A DNA stretch of 64,000 nucleotides, from NCBI RefSeq assembly GCF_900167975.1, contig NZ_FUZU01000004.1, forward strand, positions 868,001 to 932,000, written 5' to 3'. A program made the position numbers and the translations under genes. Below, one piece after another: positions 43,092-53,142 of the stretch; within the stretch, counting starts at the first letter, position 1; each line of letters starts with the position of its first letter. This DNA comes from Ohtaekwangia koreensis (lineage in GTDB: Bacteria; Bacteroidota; Bacteroidia; Cytophagales; Cyclobacteriaceae). Below the pieces are notes generated by a model. It saw only the letters and a list, made by a program, of their open reading frames with translations. It was not told the DNA's origin and made no database searches.

Positions 43092-45386
43092 TTATCGCTT
43101 TGGCTTCGCGCTCATATAAAATACCAGCTTTCCACCTTTTACGATTTCATCGTGTGTTAAGAAAGGACGTGTTAGTAGTTTATCGTTCAGTGTAACTTTC
43201 TGTACGTAAACATTTTTTTTACTCTGATTTATAGCCTCGATCTCGAAAGTCTTACCATTCTCCAACGGAAGAACTGCAGATTGTATAGCCGGACTGCCCA
43301 ATGCATATTGATCAGAGCCCGGTGCAACCGGATAAAATCCGAGAGAGGTAAATATATACCAAGCACTCATCTGCCCACAATCATCATTGCCACCCAAGCC
43401 ATCGGGTGTGGCGTGATATTGTTTCTGCAGGATCATTCGTACGCGCTCCTGCGTTTTCCAGGGCTGATCTGTCCAATTATATAAATAAGCTGCGTGGTGT
43501 GCCGGTTCATTACCATGAACATAATTACCGATGATACCTTCCCGTGTGATGTCTTCAGTATGCGCAAAAAATTCGTCCGGCAGGTTCATGGTAAAGAGTG
43601 AATCCAGGTGTTGAACAAAACGTTTCTTCCCTCCCATCAATGCTATCATTTGCTCCGGATCTTGCGGAACATATAAACTATAATTCCAGGCATTTCCTTC
43701 TATATATCCCTGACCGTGCGTGCTGAGTACATCAAATTCCTTTCGAAACTTTCCGTCACTCAGTTTTGGACGCATATAGCCGGTAGAGGCATCGTATACA
43801 TTCCTCCAGTTTTGCGAGCGCTTTGTAAACTCATCATATATAGCTTGCTTGTTCAGCTTTTTGGCCACCTGTGCAATGCACCAGTCGTCATACGCATACT
43901 CCAAAGTCTTTGAAACAGATGACCCACTTTTGTCCTCCGGTACATATCCCGACTGAATATAGTATTCCAACCCATCATATGATTTATGACGCGCAGTCGC
44001 GACACACGCATCCAGCGCCTGATAAGCATCACCTTGAAAATTACCTTTGATTATAGCATCACTAATTACCGATACGCTATGGTATCCAATCATACACCAG
44101 TTCTCATTTGCATGATGCGACCACACCGGCAACATTTTGTGAACACTCTGATCATAATGTGCCAGCATCGAATTTACCATGTCGCTGTTTCGCTTGGGCT
44201 GTATAACATTAAACAGCGGATGCAGCGCACGATATGTATCCCACAGTGAAAATGTAGTATAATTTGTAAAACCCGCTGCTTGATGATTGTTCTGATCCAA
44301 ACCACGATATGCACCCGTTACATCCATATAGGTTGTCGGTCCCAGAAAAGTGTGATATAGGGCAGTATAAAAATTAATCAGATCATTCTTGTCAGACGCC
44401 TTTACCCGGATACGCTGCAATTCCTTTTGCCATTGCTGTTGTCCATCATGTTTTGCTTTTTCAAAATCCCAATGCGGAAGCTCGGTCTGCAGGTTTTCCA
44501 ACGCACCCTTTGTACTCACCGATGATAATGCAAACTTGATCTTTACCTTCTCACCCTCCTGTGTTTGAAAATCAAAATACATGCGGATCTGTTCACCCGC
44601 TATATCTGGAAAGTTCTTGGTCTGATCAAACTTGCGCCAAAATCCTTTATATACATCCGGCTTAGAAAAATCTTTCATGCCGTACTGCTTGATAGGTTTT
44701 GAAAACGTCATGGCGAAATATACCGTACGTGTGCGCGCCCAGCCATTGGTCTGGCGATAGCCTGTAACAAGTGTGTCGTTCTCAACACGTACAAAAGTCC
44801 ATATATTTTTACCGGCATGATTATAGATACCATACATCAGGTCGAGTATAATATGCGCCTGGTCAGCTTGCGGAAAAGTATATTGATGAAAGCCTACCCG
44901 ATTAGTGGCGGTTAGTTCCGCTACTATATTATCGTCATCCAGTTTTACTCTATAGTAATTAGCTTCGGCCTTTTCATTGCTGTGAGAAAAAGCAGAACGA
45001 AAGCCACTCTTGGGATTTTGCTCTGTACCTGGATTCAGCTGCAACTTCCCCACAGAAGGCATGATCAGGAAATCACCCAGATCAGAGTGACCAGTACCAC
45101 TGAAATGCGTATGCGTAAACCCTACGATGGTAGGATCATCATACTGATAGCCTGCACAATATTTATATACCAGCGGATTATAGTGATCGTCTGCTTCATA
45201 CGGTATCGTATCTGTTTCAGGACTCAGCTGCACCATTCCAAACGGAACAGTTGCCCCGGGGTATGTATGTCCCATCTTATGGGTGCCTATCAACGGATTC
45301 ACATACTGGACAAGGTTATCTTGCGCAACGGAGTAGCTGTACGCCAACACCACCAACACAATAGTAAGCAGATTCTTTATTTTCAT
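43092..45386 (-). CDS. GH92 alpha-mannosidase (first of two)
   Basis: 764 residues. Calcium-dependent exo-alpha-mannosidase with a cleavable signal peptide (~1-21, ending SYSVAQ), probably periplasmic. GH92 start VQYVNPLIGTHKMGHTYPGATVPFGMVQLSPET; TTFSLWDTYRALHPLF; HHAAYLYNWTDQPWKTQERVR; and GGNDDCGQMSAWYIFTSLGFYPV, whose Asp pair holds the catalytic base region. It follows the second GH92 gene by 72 bases in an operon with a GH29 fucosidase. Linkage specificity (1,2, 1,3, 1,4 or 1,6) cannot be read by eye. Confidence 0.94.
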   Translation of the reverse strand: MKIKNLLTIVLVVLAYSYSVAQDNLVQYVNPLIGTHKMGHTYPGATVPFGMVQLSPETDTIPYEADDHYNPLVYKYCAGYQYDDPTIVGFTHTHFSGTGHSDLGDFLIMPSVGKLQLNPGTEQNPKSGFRSAFSHSNEKAEANYYRVKLDDDNIVAELTATNRVGFHQYTFPQADQAHIILDLMYGIYNHAGKNIWTFVRVENDTLVTGYRQTNGWARTRTVYFAMTFSKPIKQYGMKDFSKPDVYKGFWRKFDQTKNFPDIAGEQIRMYFDFQTQEGEKVKIKFALSSVSTKGALENLQTELPHWDFEKAKHDGQQQWQKELQRIRVKASDKNDLINFYTALYHTFLGPTTYMDVTGAYRGLDQNNHQAAGFTNYTTFSLWDTYRALHPLFNVIQPKRNSDMVNSMLAHYDQSVHKMLPVWSHHANENWCMIGYHSVSVISDAIIKGNFQGDAYQALDACVATARHKSYDGLEYYIQSGYVPEDKSGSSVSKTLEYAYDDWCIAQVAKKLNKQAIYDEFTKRSQNWRNVYDASTGYMRPKLSDGKFRKEFDVLSTHGQGYIEGNAWNYSLYVPQDPEQMIALMGGKKRFVQHLDSLFTMNLPDEFFAHTEDITREGIIGNYVHGNEPAHHAAYLYNWTDQPWKTQERVRMILQKQYHATPDGLGGNDDCGQMSAWYIFTSLGFYPVAPGSDQYALGSPAIQSAVLPLENGKTFEIEAINQSKKNVYVQKVTLNDKLLTRPFLTHDEIVKGGKLVFYMSAKPKR

Positions 45387-45458
45387 CAGGGAACAGTATT
45401 TAGCTTTTTACTTAGCTTTAACTTTGAGTATTTACTTCAAGTTTTTTACGTCAAACTT

Positions 45459-47762
45459 TCACTTTTTGCTTTTTTTCTCCCGCGAAAGCGAATACGGAAA
45501 ATCTTCCTCGCCTATACCACGTTGCTTGTCGGGTTGCGCTGTCATTGTAAAATCAATCGTCACTCCTGAGGTTAGTTCCAGGTGACTCACCCAGTTCTTC
45601 GTAAAAGGTTTACCATTCATGGCAGCAGCAGATATATACTTGTTATCGTTACTGTTGGCTGGTGCGTTTATTACTACCTTCTTGCCATTCTCAAGATTTA
45701 GCGTTGCTTTCTTAAATAAAGGAGCGCCCACTATATATTGATCTGTTGCAGGGCACACCGGGTAAAAACCCAATGCAGAGAAAACATACCAGGCAGACGT
45801 TTGTCCATTGTCTTCATCACCACAATAACCATCGGGTGTTGGCAAATATAGGCGATTCATCGTTTCGCGAACCCAATATTGTGTTTGCCATGGCTGACCT
45901 GCATAGTTATATAGATAGATCATGTGCTGGATCGGTTGATTACCATGCGCATATTGTCCCATATCAGCTATCTGCATTTCGCGGATCTCATGGATAACAC
46001 CACCATAATAAGTATCATCAAACACCGGTGGCAACGTAAATACCGAATCGAGTTTGGCTGTGAATTTTTCCTTGCCTCCCATCAGGTCTATCAAACCTTG
46101 AACATCGTGAAATACTGACCATGTATAGTGCCAGCTGTTTCCTTCGGTGAAGGCATCGCCCCACTTTACAGGGTTGAAAGGCGTTTGAAATTTGCCATCC
46201 TTATTTTTACCGCGCATCAGTCCGGTTTGTTTATCAAACAGGTTCCTATAATTCTGACTACGCTTGGCAAACAATTCAATTTCTTTTTTCGGACGATTCA
46301 ATGCCTTAGCCAGTTGATATATAGTAAAATCATCGTATGCATATTCGAGCGTTCGTGCTGCATTCTCATTTATACCTATATCATAAGGAACATAGCCCAA
46401 TGTATTATAGTCTTTCACTCCGGCTCTGCCCACAGCGGTCATCGGGCCTTCGTTGTTCGCGTTCTTCAAAACAGCTTCATATAACGCATTGATATCGTAA
46501 CCGCGAATACCTTTTATGTAGGCATCGGATACAATGGATGCCGAATTTGATCCAATCATAATATTCCTATAGCCTGGACTCGCCCACTCCGGAAGCCAGC
46601 CTCCTTCTTTATAGGCATTCACTAGTCCTTCCTGAATATTTGCACTCAACGATGGATACATCAGGTTTAAGAATGGAAACAACGACCGGAATGTGTCCCA
46701 GAAACCTGTATCGGTAAACATATAGCCTGGAAGTACTTGTCCGTTGTAAGGACTGTAGTGAACCACTTTTCCTGCCGCGTCCAATTCATAAAACTTCCTT
46801 GGGAATAACAATGCGCGGTATAGGCATGAATAAAATGTACGCAGTTGATCCGCTGTACCACCTTCCACAACGATACGGCTAAGCTCTTTATTCCAGGCGG
46901 CCTGACCCTTTTGTTTTACGGCTTCAAAATTGTCTGTCCCAATCTCTTTCAGGTTCAGTTCGGCTTGTTCAAAGCTGATGAAGGAAGAGGCAACACGAAC
47001 ATGTACTTGTTCATCCATTGAAGTTTTAAAACCTATAACGGCACCGGCATGATCGCTGGTAATTTCACTTCCACTCTGGAGCAGATACTTATTCCAGGTT
47101 TTGGCCAACGCAAAAGGCTTGTCGAAATAAATGACGAAGTAATTTTTGAAGTTCTGTGGTACACCACCACTGTTACGCGTTGTATATCCGATAATCTTCT
47201 GCTGCTCCGGTATAATTTTAATATAGGATCCGCGATCAAAAGCATCTATAACTATATAGGATGAATCGGACTTGGGATAGGTAAACCTGAAAATAGCGGC
47301 ACGCTCTGTTGGTGCAAGCTCTGCGGTGATATTATGATCCGCCAGGTATACACTATAATAATAGGGCTTCGCTATTTCTGATTTATGTGAGAACCAGCTT
47401 GCACGTCCCTCTTCACTCAATTCTAATTTACCGGTTATCGGCATGATGGAGAATTGTCCATAATCATTCATCCAGGGAGAAGGTTGATGTGTTTGCTTGA
47501 ACCCTTTGATCTTGGAAGCGCTATAGGTATAGGCCCAACCATCGCCCATCGGGCCAGTCTGTGGCATCCAGAAATTCATGCCCCAGGGTAAAGCAATTGC
47601 CGGGTATGTATTGCCGTTGGACAATCCAGGATTGGAAGCTGTTCCGATCAACGGATTAACATACTCTGTGAGATCACTGAAAGGCTTAACAACTTCTTGT
47701 GCACACACAGAAATTGTGAATGAAGCTGCTAACAGGCAGCCGGAAATAATACGAAGAATCAT
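45459..47762 (-). CDS. GH92 alpha-mannosidase (second of two)
   Basis: 767 residues, signal peptide ~1-21 (TISVCAQ). GH92 segments: TEYVNPLIGTASNPGLSNGNTYPAIALPWGMNFWMPQTG, DTGFWDTFRSLFPFLN, HMIYLYNYAGQPWQTQYWVRE and GYCGDEDNGQTSAWYVFSALGFYPV. The GDEDNG variant contrasts with GNDDCG in the neighbour, and the GWAYTYSASKIKGFKQTHQPSPWMNDYG region differs too, so the two paralogues probably cut different mannosyl linkages. 163 bases after the GH29 gene. Confidence 0.93.
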   Translation of the reverse strand: MILRIISGCLLAASFTISVCAQEVVKPFSDLTEYVNPLIGTASNPGLSNGNTYPAIALPWGMNFWMPQTGPMGDGWAYTYSASKIKGFKQTHQPSPWMNDYGQFSIMPITGKLELSEEGRASWFSHKSEIAKPYYYSVYLADHNITAELAPTERAAIFRFTYPKSDSSYIVIDAFDRGSYIKIIPEQQKIIGYTTRNSGGVPQNFKNYFVIYFDKPFALAKTWNKYLLQSGSEITSDHAGAVIGFKTSMDEQVHVRVASSFISFEQAELNLKEIGTDNFEAVKQKGQAAWNKELSRIVVEGGTADQLRTFYSCLYRALLFPRKFYELDAAGKVVHYSPYNGQVLPGYMFTDTGFWDTFRSLFPFLNLMYPSLSANIQEGLVNAYKEGGWLPEWASPGYRNIMIGSNSASIVSDAYIKGIRGYDINALYEAVLKNANNEGPMTAVGRAGVKDYNTLGYVPYDIGINENAARTLEYAYDDFTIYQLAKALNRPKKEIELFAKRSQNYRNLFDKQTGLMRGKNKDGKFQTPFNPVKWGDAFTEGNSWHYTWSVFHDVQGLIDLMGGKEKFTAKLDSVFTLPPVFDDTYYGGVIHEIREMQIADMGQYAHGNQPIQHMIYLYNYAGQPWQTQYWVRETMNRLYLPTPDGYCGDEDNGQTSAWYVFSALGFYPVCPATDQYIVGAPLFKKATLNLENGKKVVINAPANSNDNKYISAAAMNGKPFTKNWVSHLELTSGVTIDFTMTAQPDKQRGIGEEDFPYSLSREKKSKK

Positions 47763-47876
47763 GCACGAAAATATTAAACCAGATATTAATTCCTAATAAC
47801 TATGAGGATTCCCTGCACAAGAAGTCCACAGTTGGTCAATATCTTTTTTGGTATCGTGCCAGGCTTTACGCGTGTG

Positions 47877-47901
47877 CCAGCCGTGTGATGCACACGGCTG
47901 G
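47877..47901 (-). promoter_or_regulatory. Perfect 11-bp hairpin between GH29 and GH92 genes
   Basis: CCAGCCGTGTG (47877-47887) and CACACGGCTGG (47891-47901) with a three-base loop, about 25 bases after the GH29 stop. It is very stable but has no U-run, as with the other intergenic hairpins before enzyme genes; processing or stabilisation is likelier than termination. Confidence 0.65.
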
Positions 47902-47925
47902 TCATTCACATAATATATCTATATA

Positions 47926-49356
47926 CTATCGTCTCTCATTATATACGCCTACCTCTGTAATAGAAGGCGTTTCGCTGAATTCATCGATCACGATTTTTAC
48001 TTTACCTCCCCACACCCGATCGAAACGATGCATCTTGAATTTACCGGCAGTAGTTGCCGAGAGCAAATTCTTCCAGGTGCCATTCGCAAAATACTCTATA
48101 TGATATTTACGAATGCTTCCATGCTGTTCATATATCGTAAGTGTATTAAACGGCTTCTCCCGATCGAACTCCACTTCAAACCAAGGTTGCTTAACGGTAG
48201 GGTTAGACGCCCACGATGTACTAAAGTCGTCATCGTTCGCGAAGTCCATAATCCACATATCATCGCCCCAGCTACTGGTGCTTGGCTGATGCTTGGCAAT
48301 GTTGGAAGAAATTATAGGAGCGTCCGCTGAAGGTAATTTAGCGACAGGGCCCTGGTTCTTCCATAGCTTTCCAATTTCCTTTAATGCTCCTATAGCATTG
48401 TCATCAATCAGCCCATCACGGTTCGGAGCAACATTCAAAATAAAATTACAATACGCGTTGTTGAAAGGTATAATATTATCATTTACCATTTTGGCAGGGT
48501 CTTTCACAGCTTCACGCGGAAACCTTGTTTTCCAAAACCAGGCGCCATTAATCGGTAAGCACGATAATGCCGGCAGTCTATTAGTCTCTTTCGATATGTG
48601 TTGCCCTGCACCTTGCTCATATGATTTTATGTCCGTATAGTATAATGCTTCCGCAGGATACTTGGCAGCGTTCAGATCCATCACCAAACAGTTTGGTTGA
48701 ATGGATTTGATCAGAGAGTATACTTCTTCGAAAGGTATATCATCATACGAAATACGCGACCAGGGTGCATCCCAGCCATCGATGATCAGGGCAGTGATCT
48801 CTCCATAATTGGTCAGCAGTTCTGTGAGCTGTGCTTTTACCGTTTCAATGTGCTTCCTCGTAATTTGTTTTGGGCGAAGCTTGTGATGCGTATCCAGAAT
48901 GGAATAATATAGCATTACCTTTAATCCGTTGGCACGAAAGGCATCGGTATACTCTTTCACTACATCTCGCTTTAGCGGACTGTTCATCACATTATAGTCT
49001 GTGGTTTTTGTATTCCATATAGCAAACCCGCTATGATGCTTGGTGGTGAGACAACCATAGCTCATGTTAGCAGACTTTGCGGCTTTGGCCCATTGATCAC
49101 AATTTAATTTTAACGGATTAAAAATCGATGGCGATGCTTCGGGATCGGCCCAATCCTGATCCATAAACGTTGGTATATTAAAGTGAATAAACATGCCGAA
49201 GCGAAGGTCTACAAATTCCTGCTGCAACTGCGCCAGCGATTTTGACGAAGTGCTTTTTCCGGCAGTTTCCTTTTGTGCTACAGTGGGTTGAAATGAAAGG
49301 CTAATAAAGAGAAAGAGGGATGCTAATGCACCTCTGACTATATTTTTACAAATCAT
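47926..49356 (-). CDS. GH29 alpha-L-fucosidase with C-terminal F5/8-type (CBM32-like) domain
   Basis: 476 residues, signal peptide ~1-28 (LSFQPTVAQ). Retaining fucosidase: LRFGMFIHFNIPTF, YGCLTTKHHSGFAIWNTKTTDYNV, RANGLKVMLYYSILD, and ALIIDGWDAPW with Asp193 the likely nucleophile. NFILNVAPNRDGLIDD follows the family pattern. Residues ~350-476 (FSTSWASNPTVKQPWFEVEFD, FNTLTIYEQHGSIRKYHIEY) form a galactose-binding-like beta-sandwich. First gene of a GH29-GH92-GH92 unit suited to trimming fucosylated, mannose-rich glycans; no susC/susD adjoins it. Confidence 0.92.
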   Translation of the reverse strand: MICKNIVRGALASLFLFISLSFQPTVAQKETAGKSTSSKSLAQLQQEFVDLRFGMFIHFNIPTFMDQDWADPEASPSIFNPLKLNCDQWAKAAKSANMSYGCLTTKHHSGFAIWNTKTTDYNVMNSPLKRDVVKEYTDAFRANGLKVMLYYSILDTHHKLRPKQITRKHIETVKAQLTELLTNYGEITALIIDGWDAPWSRISYDDIPFEEVYSLIKSIQPNCLVMDLNAAKYPAEALYYTDIKSYEQGAGQHISKETNRLPALSCLPINGAWFWKTRFPREAVKDPAKMVNDNIIPFNNAYCNFILNVAPNRDGLIDDNAIGALKEIGKLWKNQGPVAKLPSADAPIISSNIAKHQPSTSSWGDDMWIMDFANDDDFSTSWASNPTVKQPWFEVEFDREKPFNTLTIYEQHGSIRKYHIEYFANGTWKNLLSATTAGKFKMHRFDRVWGGKVKIVIDEFSETPSITEVGVYNERR

Positions 49357-49489
49357 GATGGGTTGTTTATATACTTAAAGGGTTCAAGTTAAGAAACTAC
49401 ATCTTAATTTGAAATAAAGAAACCGACCGTGTGCCGTGCAACACACAATTTATATCGTGAGACTAAGTATATAGTATAATTGTAAACTC

Positions 49490-50137
49490 TTAGACAGTGC
49501 TTTTCATAGACTTCAGCAACAGATCACGCACTTCCTCTTCCTTCACTGTTGGCAAAGAAGCATATATATTCCGAACGGGCTCATTACTTGATTCCTTTTT
49601 GAGAAAGACCACGTCATCTGCTTCTAAACTTATAGCACGAAAAGCAGCGGCAGTAACAATGGGTATAGCAACAACAACGTCAGTGGGGTTTTGCTTTTTT
49701 ATACTTCGCAGGCATGCAATTATAGCATTACCTTCTTCCAATACATCATCGGCAATAATAACGGTTCTATTCTCAATGATCGGCCGTGGTTTATTTGCAT
49801 AGTAAAAATTAAACTCACGTTCGATGCCAATTCGCGATAGTAAAATTTGGTGATATATATAGTCTTGTGGTATACCATGAATGTCTTCCAGCATAAGCAC
49901 CTCGTTCATGCTTACAGAACCAATCGTTTGTGCGCTGTTTGCCGGATGCTTGATTTTACGGCACGGTATAACAGCGAAAGAAAGCTGAAGCGCATGGGCA
50001 ACATGGTAACCGACAACAGCTCCTCCATGTCCTAACCCCACCACCAACGCATTCGAATTTTTATAGAGCAGCAGTTTCTTGCTGAGCAGATAACCAGCTT
50101 GCTCGCGATCTTGTATCGTCACCTCTTCCCTTACCAT
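49490..50137 (-). CDS. Phosphoribosyltransferase-like protein
   Basis: 215 residues, cytoplasmic. PRTase type I fold: ALVVGLGHGGAVVGYHVAHAL (the PRTase substrate loop), and the PRPP-binding motif VIIADDVLEEGNAIIACLRSIKK. It belongs to the 'predicted phosphoribosyltransferase' group often stand-alone or fused to dienelactone-hydrolase domains. Real substrate unknown. Single gene with 125 bases to the subtilase gene on the same strand. Confidence 0.82.
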   Translation of the reverse strand: MVREEVTIQDREQAGYLLSKKLLLYKNSNALVVGLGHGGAVVGYHVAHALQLSFAVIPCRKIKHPANSAQTIGSVSMNEVLMLEDIHGIPQDYIYHQILLSRIGIEREFNFYYANKPRPIIENRTVIIADDVLEEGNAIIACLRSIKKQNPTDVVVAIPIVTAAAFRAISLEADDVVFLKKESSNEPVRNIYASLPTVKEEEVRDLLLKSMKSTV

Positions 50138-50262
50138 TTGCGTCCTTTTATCTGATAAGTAATTTACCGCTTTCCTTTATTGCAAGTATCCGGGTTGACG
50201 CAATTTATTTTGCATGCTTAAACATGGACTTCATCTTGGGATGTTTTTGAATAAATCCGGTC

Positions 50263-53031
50263 TCAATTCACTACTAGCCTGCCGGAAGCCACAGGTTTTG
50301 AATTGCGAAAGATGCGGTAGATATAAAATCCGCGTGTCAATTCTGCAATTGAAAAACGGAACAATGAATTATAAAGGTCTTGGCTCTTCAAAATTTTTCC
50401 GGTCATATCATAGAGTACCATCTTGAGGTTGTCCCCGTTCGTGAGCACTTCAAGCTCCTGCTCTTCAGCCTTTACAGGATTAGGATATACCAGGTAAGTT
50501 TTATCATCGCCATAATATAATACCGATGTATCAGAATAGACAGCGCGACCATCGCTCAAAAGGATAGCAGCTCTATATCTTATTACACCACCCCGGATCG
50601 ATTCATCTATATATTCATAGAGCAGGTTACTGTTTACCGGCACGACATCAAGAGGTGTAAAGCTCCCGTCAATCTCCTTTTCAAATTGAATACCAGTCAC
50701 ATTATATACTGTGCTTATATTGAGCGAAAGCTTTGCTGTTTCTGCTTCCGTCAGCATGGCAATAAAATTCCGATAATAACAATGCACACCTTGGTCACTG
50801 TAATTATAAGCTACACCTTGCAATGCAACCTTGTTATCAATTACCGGCTGAATAGCATAATATAGGGACGCAAACTGATCTTTATCAAAAATAAAAGACG
50901 TATCAGCTGATATATAGATCGGTTCCATATACTTTCCCTGCATCGACAACACTCTATATTGTGTTGCACCGGGAATTTTATTCCACGTCAGCAATACTTC
51001 ATCATCGCAGTTATAACCAACTTTCAAAGGTATTGAAGGCGCAATGGTAAATGTATCGGAGCGATAGTAATCATTACCAATTTTCATTCGTGCTACTGCT
51101 ACACCCAAGCCAGCAGGCGTTTTCCAGGTATAGGCGTCATCCGCTATAGCGATGTTTTCAGCGATCGTCTCGTAGGGGCTTCCATTCACACTAACTTCAA
51201 GCGTTCCTGTATCTTCAAACGAGCTGTTCCATCGAAAGTATATTTCACTTTCAGCCTCGGTCTTATCGGAGCCTGTAGGATACGTCCATTGAAACACATT
51301 AGCAGTATCCAACCAATAAGCAACGTGAAAGTCCTGTGTATCGGTCGCCAAATTTTTTGACGTTACTTGTAATTGATACGTGCCGGCAGCGGGATCGTCA
51401 ACCGTTATATATTCGACAGTATTCAGATGATCAGGTTTGCGTATTGCAGCTTTCGAAAGTGAATCAGCATGCGGATAATGACTGAGTACCCAGGGATGCC
51501 ACTGCAAGTTCCCATTCGTAAGTTTACCGTCGAGATCATTTACAATTGCTATTGCATCGCCAGCGGCTGCAGCGGGATCATTCCAGGTTACGGCTACACG
51601 CAAGGTCTTTATACCGGAAGGAATATGAATGTCCATCGTCTTCGTTTCATTTTGACCGATGTTGTCATTCTTAAAGAAAGCGGCTTTCACAAGCTGTATG
51701 GCCTGGTAAGCATTGACAGCCCCGTACCCGGAAATGAAATCGATCCCTCTATTTTCCACATCATCTGCGGAAGCAATCAATATAGCTTTCACCAAAGCCG
51801 CAGATGGAAGCTGCGAATATATATTCTTATAGGCATGTTGCACAAGTATACTAATTCCCGATACCATCGCGGCAGCGTCCGATGTTCCTTCAGATCCAAA
51901 CGCAACAAGTTCAGGCTTAAGACGTCCATCATATGCAGGGCCTCTTGAGTTCAATGTGCTTACTTCTCTGGTTTTATCGGTGGCGCTTACGGTAAGTACA
52001 TTTTTTGCCATTTTCATGTTGCCGCTCAAATTCGCGTAGCCGGCAATACCTGCATAGGTTCCCGATGTACTTACAGTTGAACCGGAATTACCAGCAGAAA
52101 ATATATGTAGCAACTCCGAATTATTATTAACGCTTACATCGTAAGCATGAGCTTCTGCTCCATATATATTGTCAACGCTTACTCCGTACGAATGATTTTG
52201 CACGGAAATGCCCAAAGAGGAAAGTGTTGCACCATCATCGGGTAGCAGGTTCGAGAAACTTGACGCGGTAATGCGGCTTGCCCATGCGGCTCCTTTTGAA
52301 GCCGGTATTGAATTTCCGCCACCTGCGATGATCGTAGCCATCTGCGCTGCGTGTAATGATCTCTCTTCGTCCGTGAGCATTGAGGTAAATGCCCTACCCG
52401 CAAGGTCTATATCTGTTGTATCAAATGATCGCTCTTTGATACACACATTCAATCCTTCACCACTCAATTCGTGGTATATATTATGAACTATATTTACCTT
52501 ATTAACACCTATATCTTGAAAACTATTGGATGTTTCTTCGATTATTTCCTCAGGTGATATACCTATAAATACTACCACATCACATTCTAATAGTATATCA
52601 AGGTCGTTTTCTGCATTCAGTCTAAGTAAAATTGTATTCGAAGCTGCGTGTTCATTTAAAATTTCACACCTGGATATATGTTCGCGTATATACTGTTTAA
52701 ACACATATACATCAACTACCTGGACAGAAAGTATATTACCGGTAATATCGGTTTTCGTAAATGCTGGCGCTAGTTTCCAGCGATTGTCGTTTATATACTC
52801 ACCCCGCAATCGTTCTCTCCCTTGTGCATTTTCATTAAAAAAACACACGTAATCTCCTGACGGTAATGCTCTTGCAAACTTTATAGCATGCGTCCGCTGC
52901 AATTCATTTATTTCCTCACGCGATGCCTTCACTAAAATGTGCTGCAACTTATTTTGACTATATATAGTAGAGTAAATAAATATCAACGCTATACTTACTA
53001 CCAACCTCTTTATAATATAGTATACATTCAT
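50263..53031 (-). CDS. T9SS-exported subtilisin-like (S8) protease with Glu at the catalytic-Asp position
   Basis: 922 residues. Signal peptide ~1-25, propeptide-like region ~27-180, S8 domain ~185-460, beta-sandwich domains, and a C-terminal T9SS type A sorting domain (~848-922, YLVYPNPVKAEEQ, LYDMTGKIL, GFYIYRIF). His227 (SLHAAQMATIIAG), oxyanion Asn315 (FSAGNSG) and Ser384 (GTSDAAAM) are present. Where subtilases have VxDTG, this reads VCIKERSF; ungapped comparison with thermitase through DLAGR puts Glu200 at the Asp site. Activity may be altered. Divergent from the M57-type protease. Confidence 0.88.
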   Translation of the reverse strand: MNVYYIIKRLVVSIALIFIYSTIYSQNKLQHILVKASREEINELQRTHAIKFARALPSGDYVCFFNENAQGRERLRGEYINDNRWKLAPAFTKTDITGNILSVQVVDVYVFKQYIREHISRCEILNEHAASNTILLRLNAENDLDILLECDVVVFIGISPEEIIEETSNSFQDIGVNKVNIVHNIYHELSGEGLNVCIKERSFDTTDIDLAGRAFTSMLTDEERSLHAAQMATIIAGGGNSIPASKGAAWASRITASSFSNLLPDDGATLSSLGISVQNHSYGVSVDNIYGAEAHAYDVSVNNNSELLHIFSAGNSGSTVSTSGTYAGIAGYANLSGNMKMAKNVLTVSATDKTREVSTLNSRGPAYDGRLKPELVAFGSEGTSDAAAMVSGISILVQHAYKNIYSQLPSAALVKAILIASADDVENRGIDFISGYGAVNAYQAIQLVKAAFFKNDNIGQNETKTMDIHIPSGIKTLRVAVTWNDPAAAAGDAIAIVNDLDGKLTNGNLQWHPWVLSHYPHADSLSKAAIRKPDHLNTVEYITVDDPAAGTYQLQVTSKNLATDTQDFHVAYWLDTANVFQWTYPTGSDKTEAESEIYFRWNSSFEDTGTLEVSVNGSPYETIAENIAIADDAYTWKTPAGLGVAVARMKIGNDYYRSDTFTIAPSIPLKVGYNCDDEVLLTWNKIPGATQYRVLSMQGKYMEPIYISADTSFIFDKDQFASLYYAIQPVIDNKVALQGVAYNYSDQGVHCYYRNFIAMLTEAETAKLSLNISTVYNVTGIQFEKEIDGSFTPLDVVPVNSNLLYEYIDESIRGGVIRYRAAILLSDGRAVYSDTSVLYYGDDKTYLVYPNPVKAEEQELEVLTNGDNLKMVLYDMTGKILKSQDLYNSLFRFSIAELTRGFYIYRIFRNSKPVASGRLVVN

Positions 53032-53142
53032 CGGACGTAAAAAAAGATATATTTAACTACAAAGTGAATTAAAAACTTGATAAGTTAAACCTAATTCATT
53101 TACTTGTTGCTATTAATTAACCATTACCTAAACTTAAAAGTT

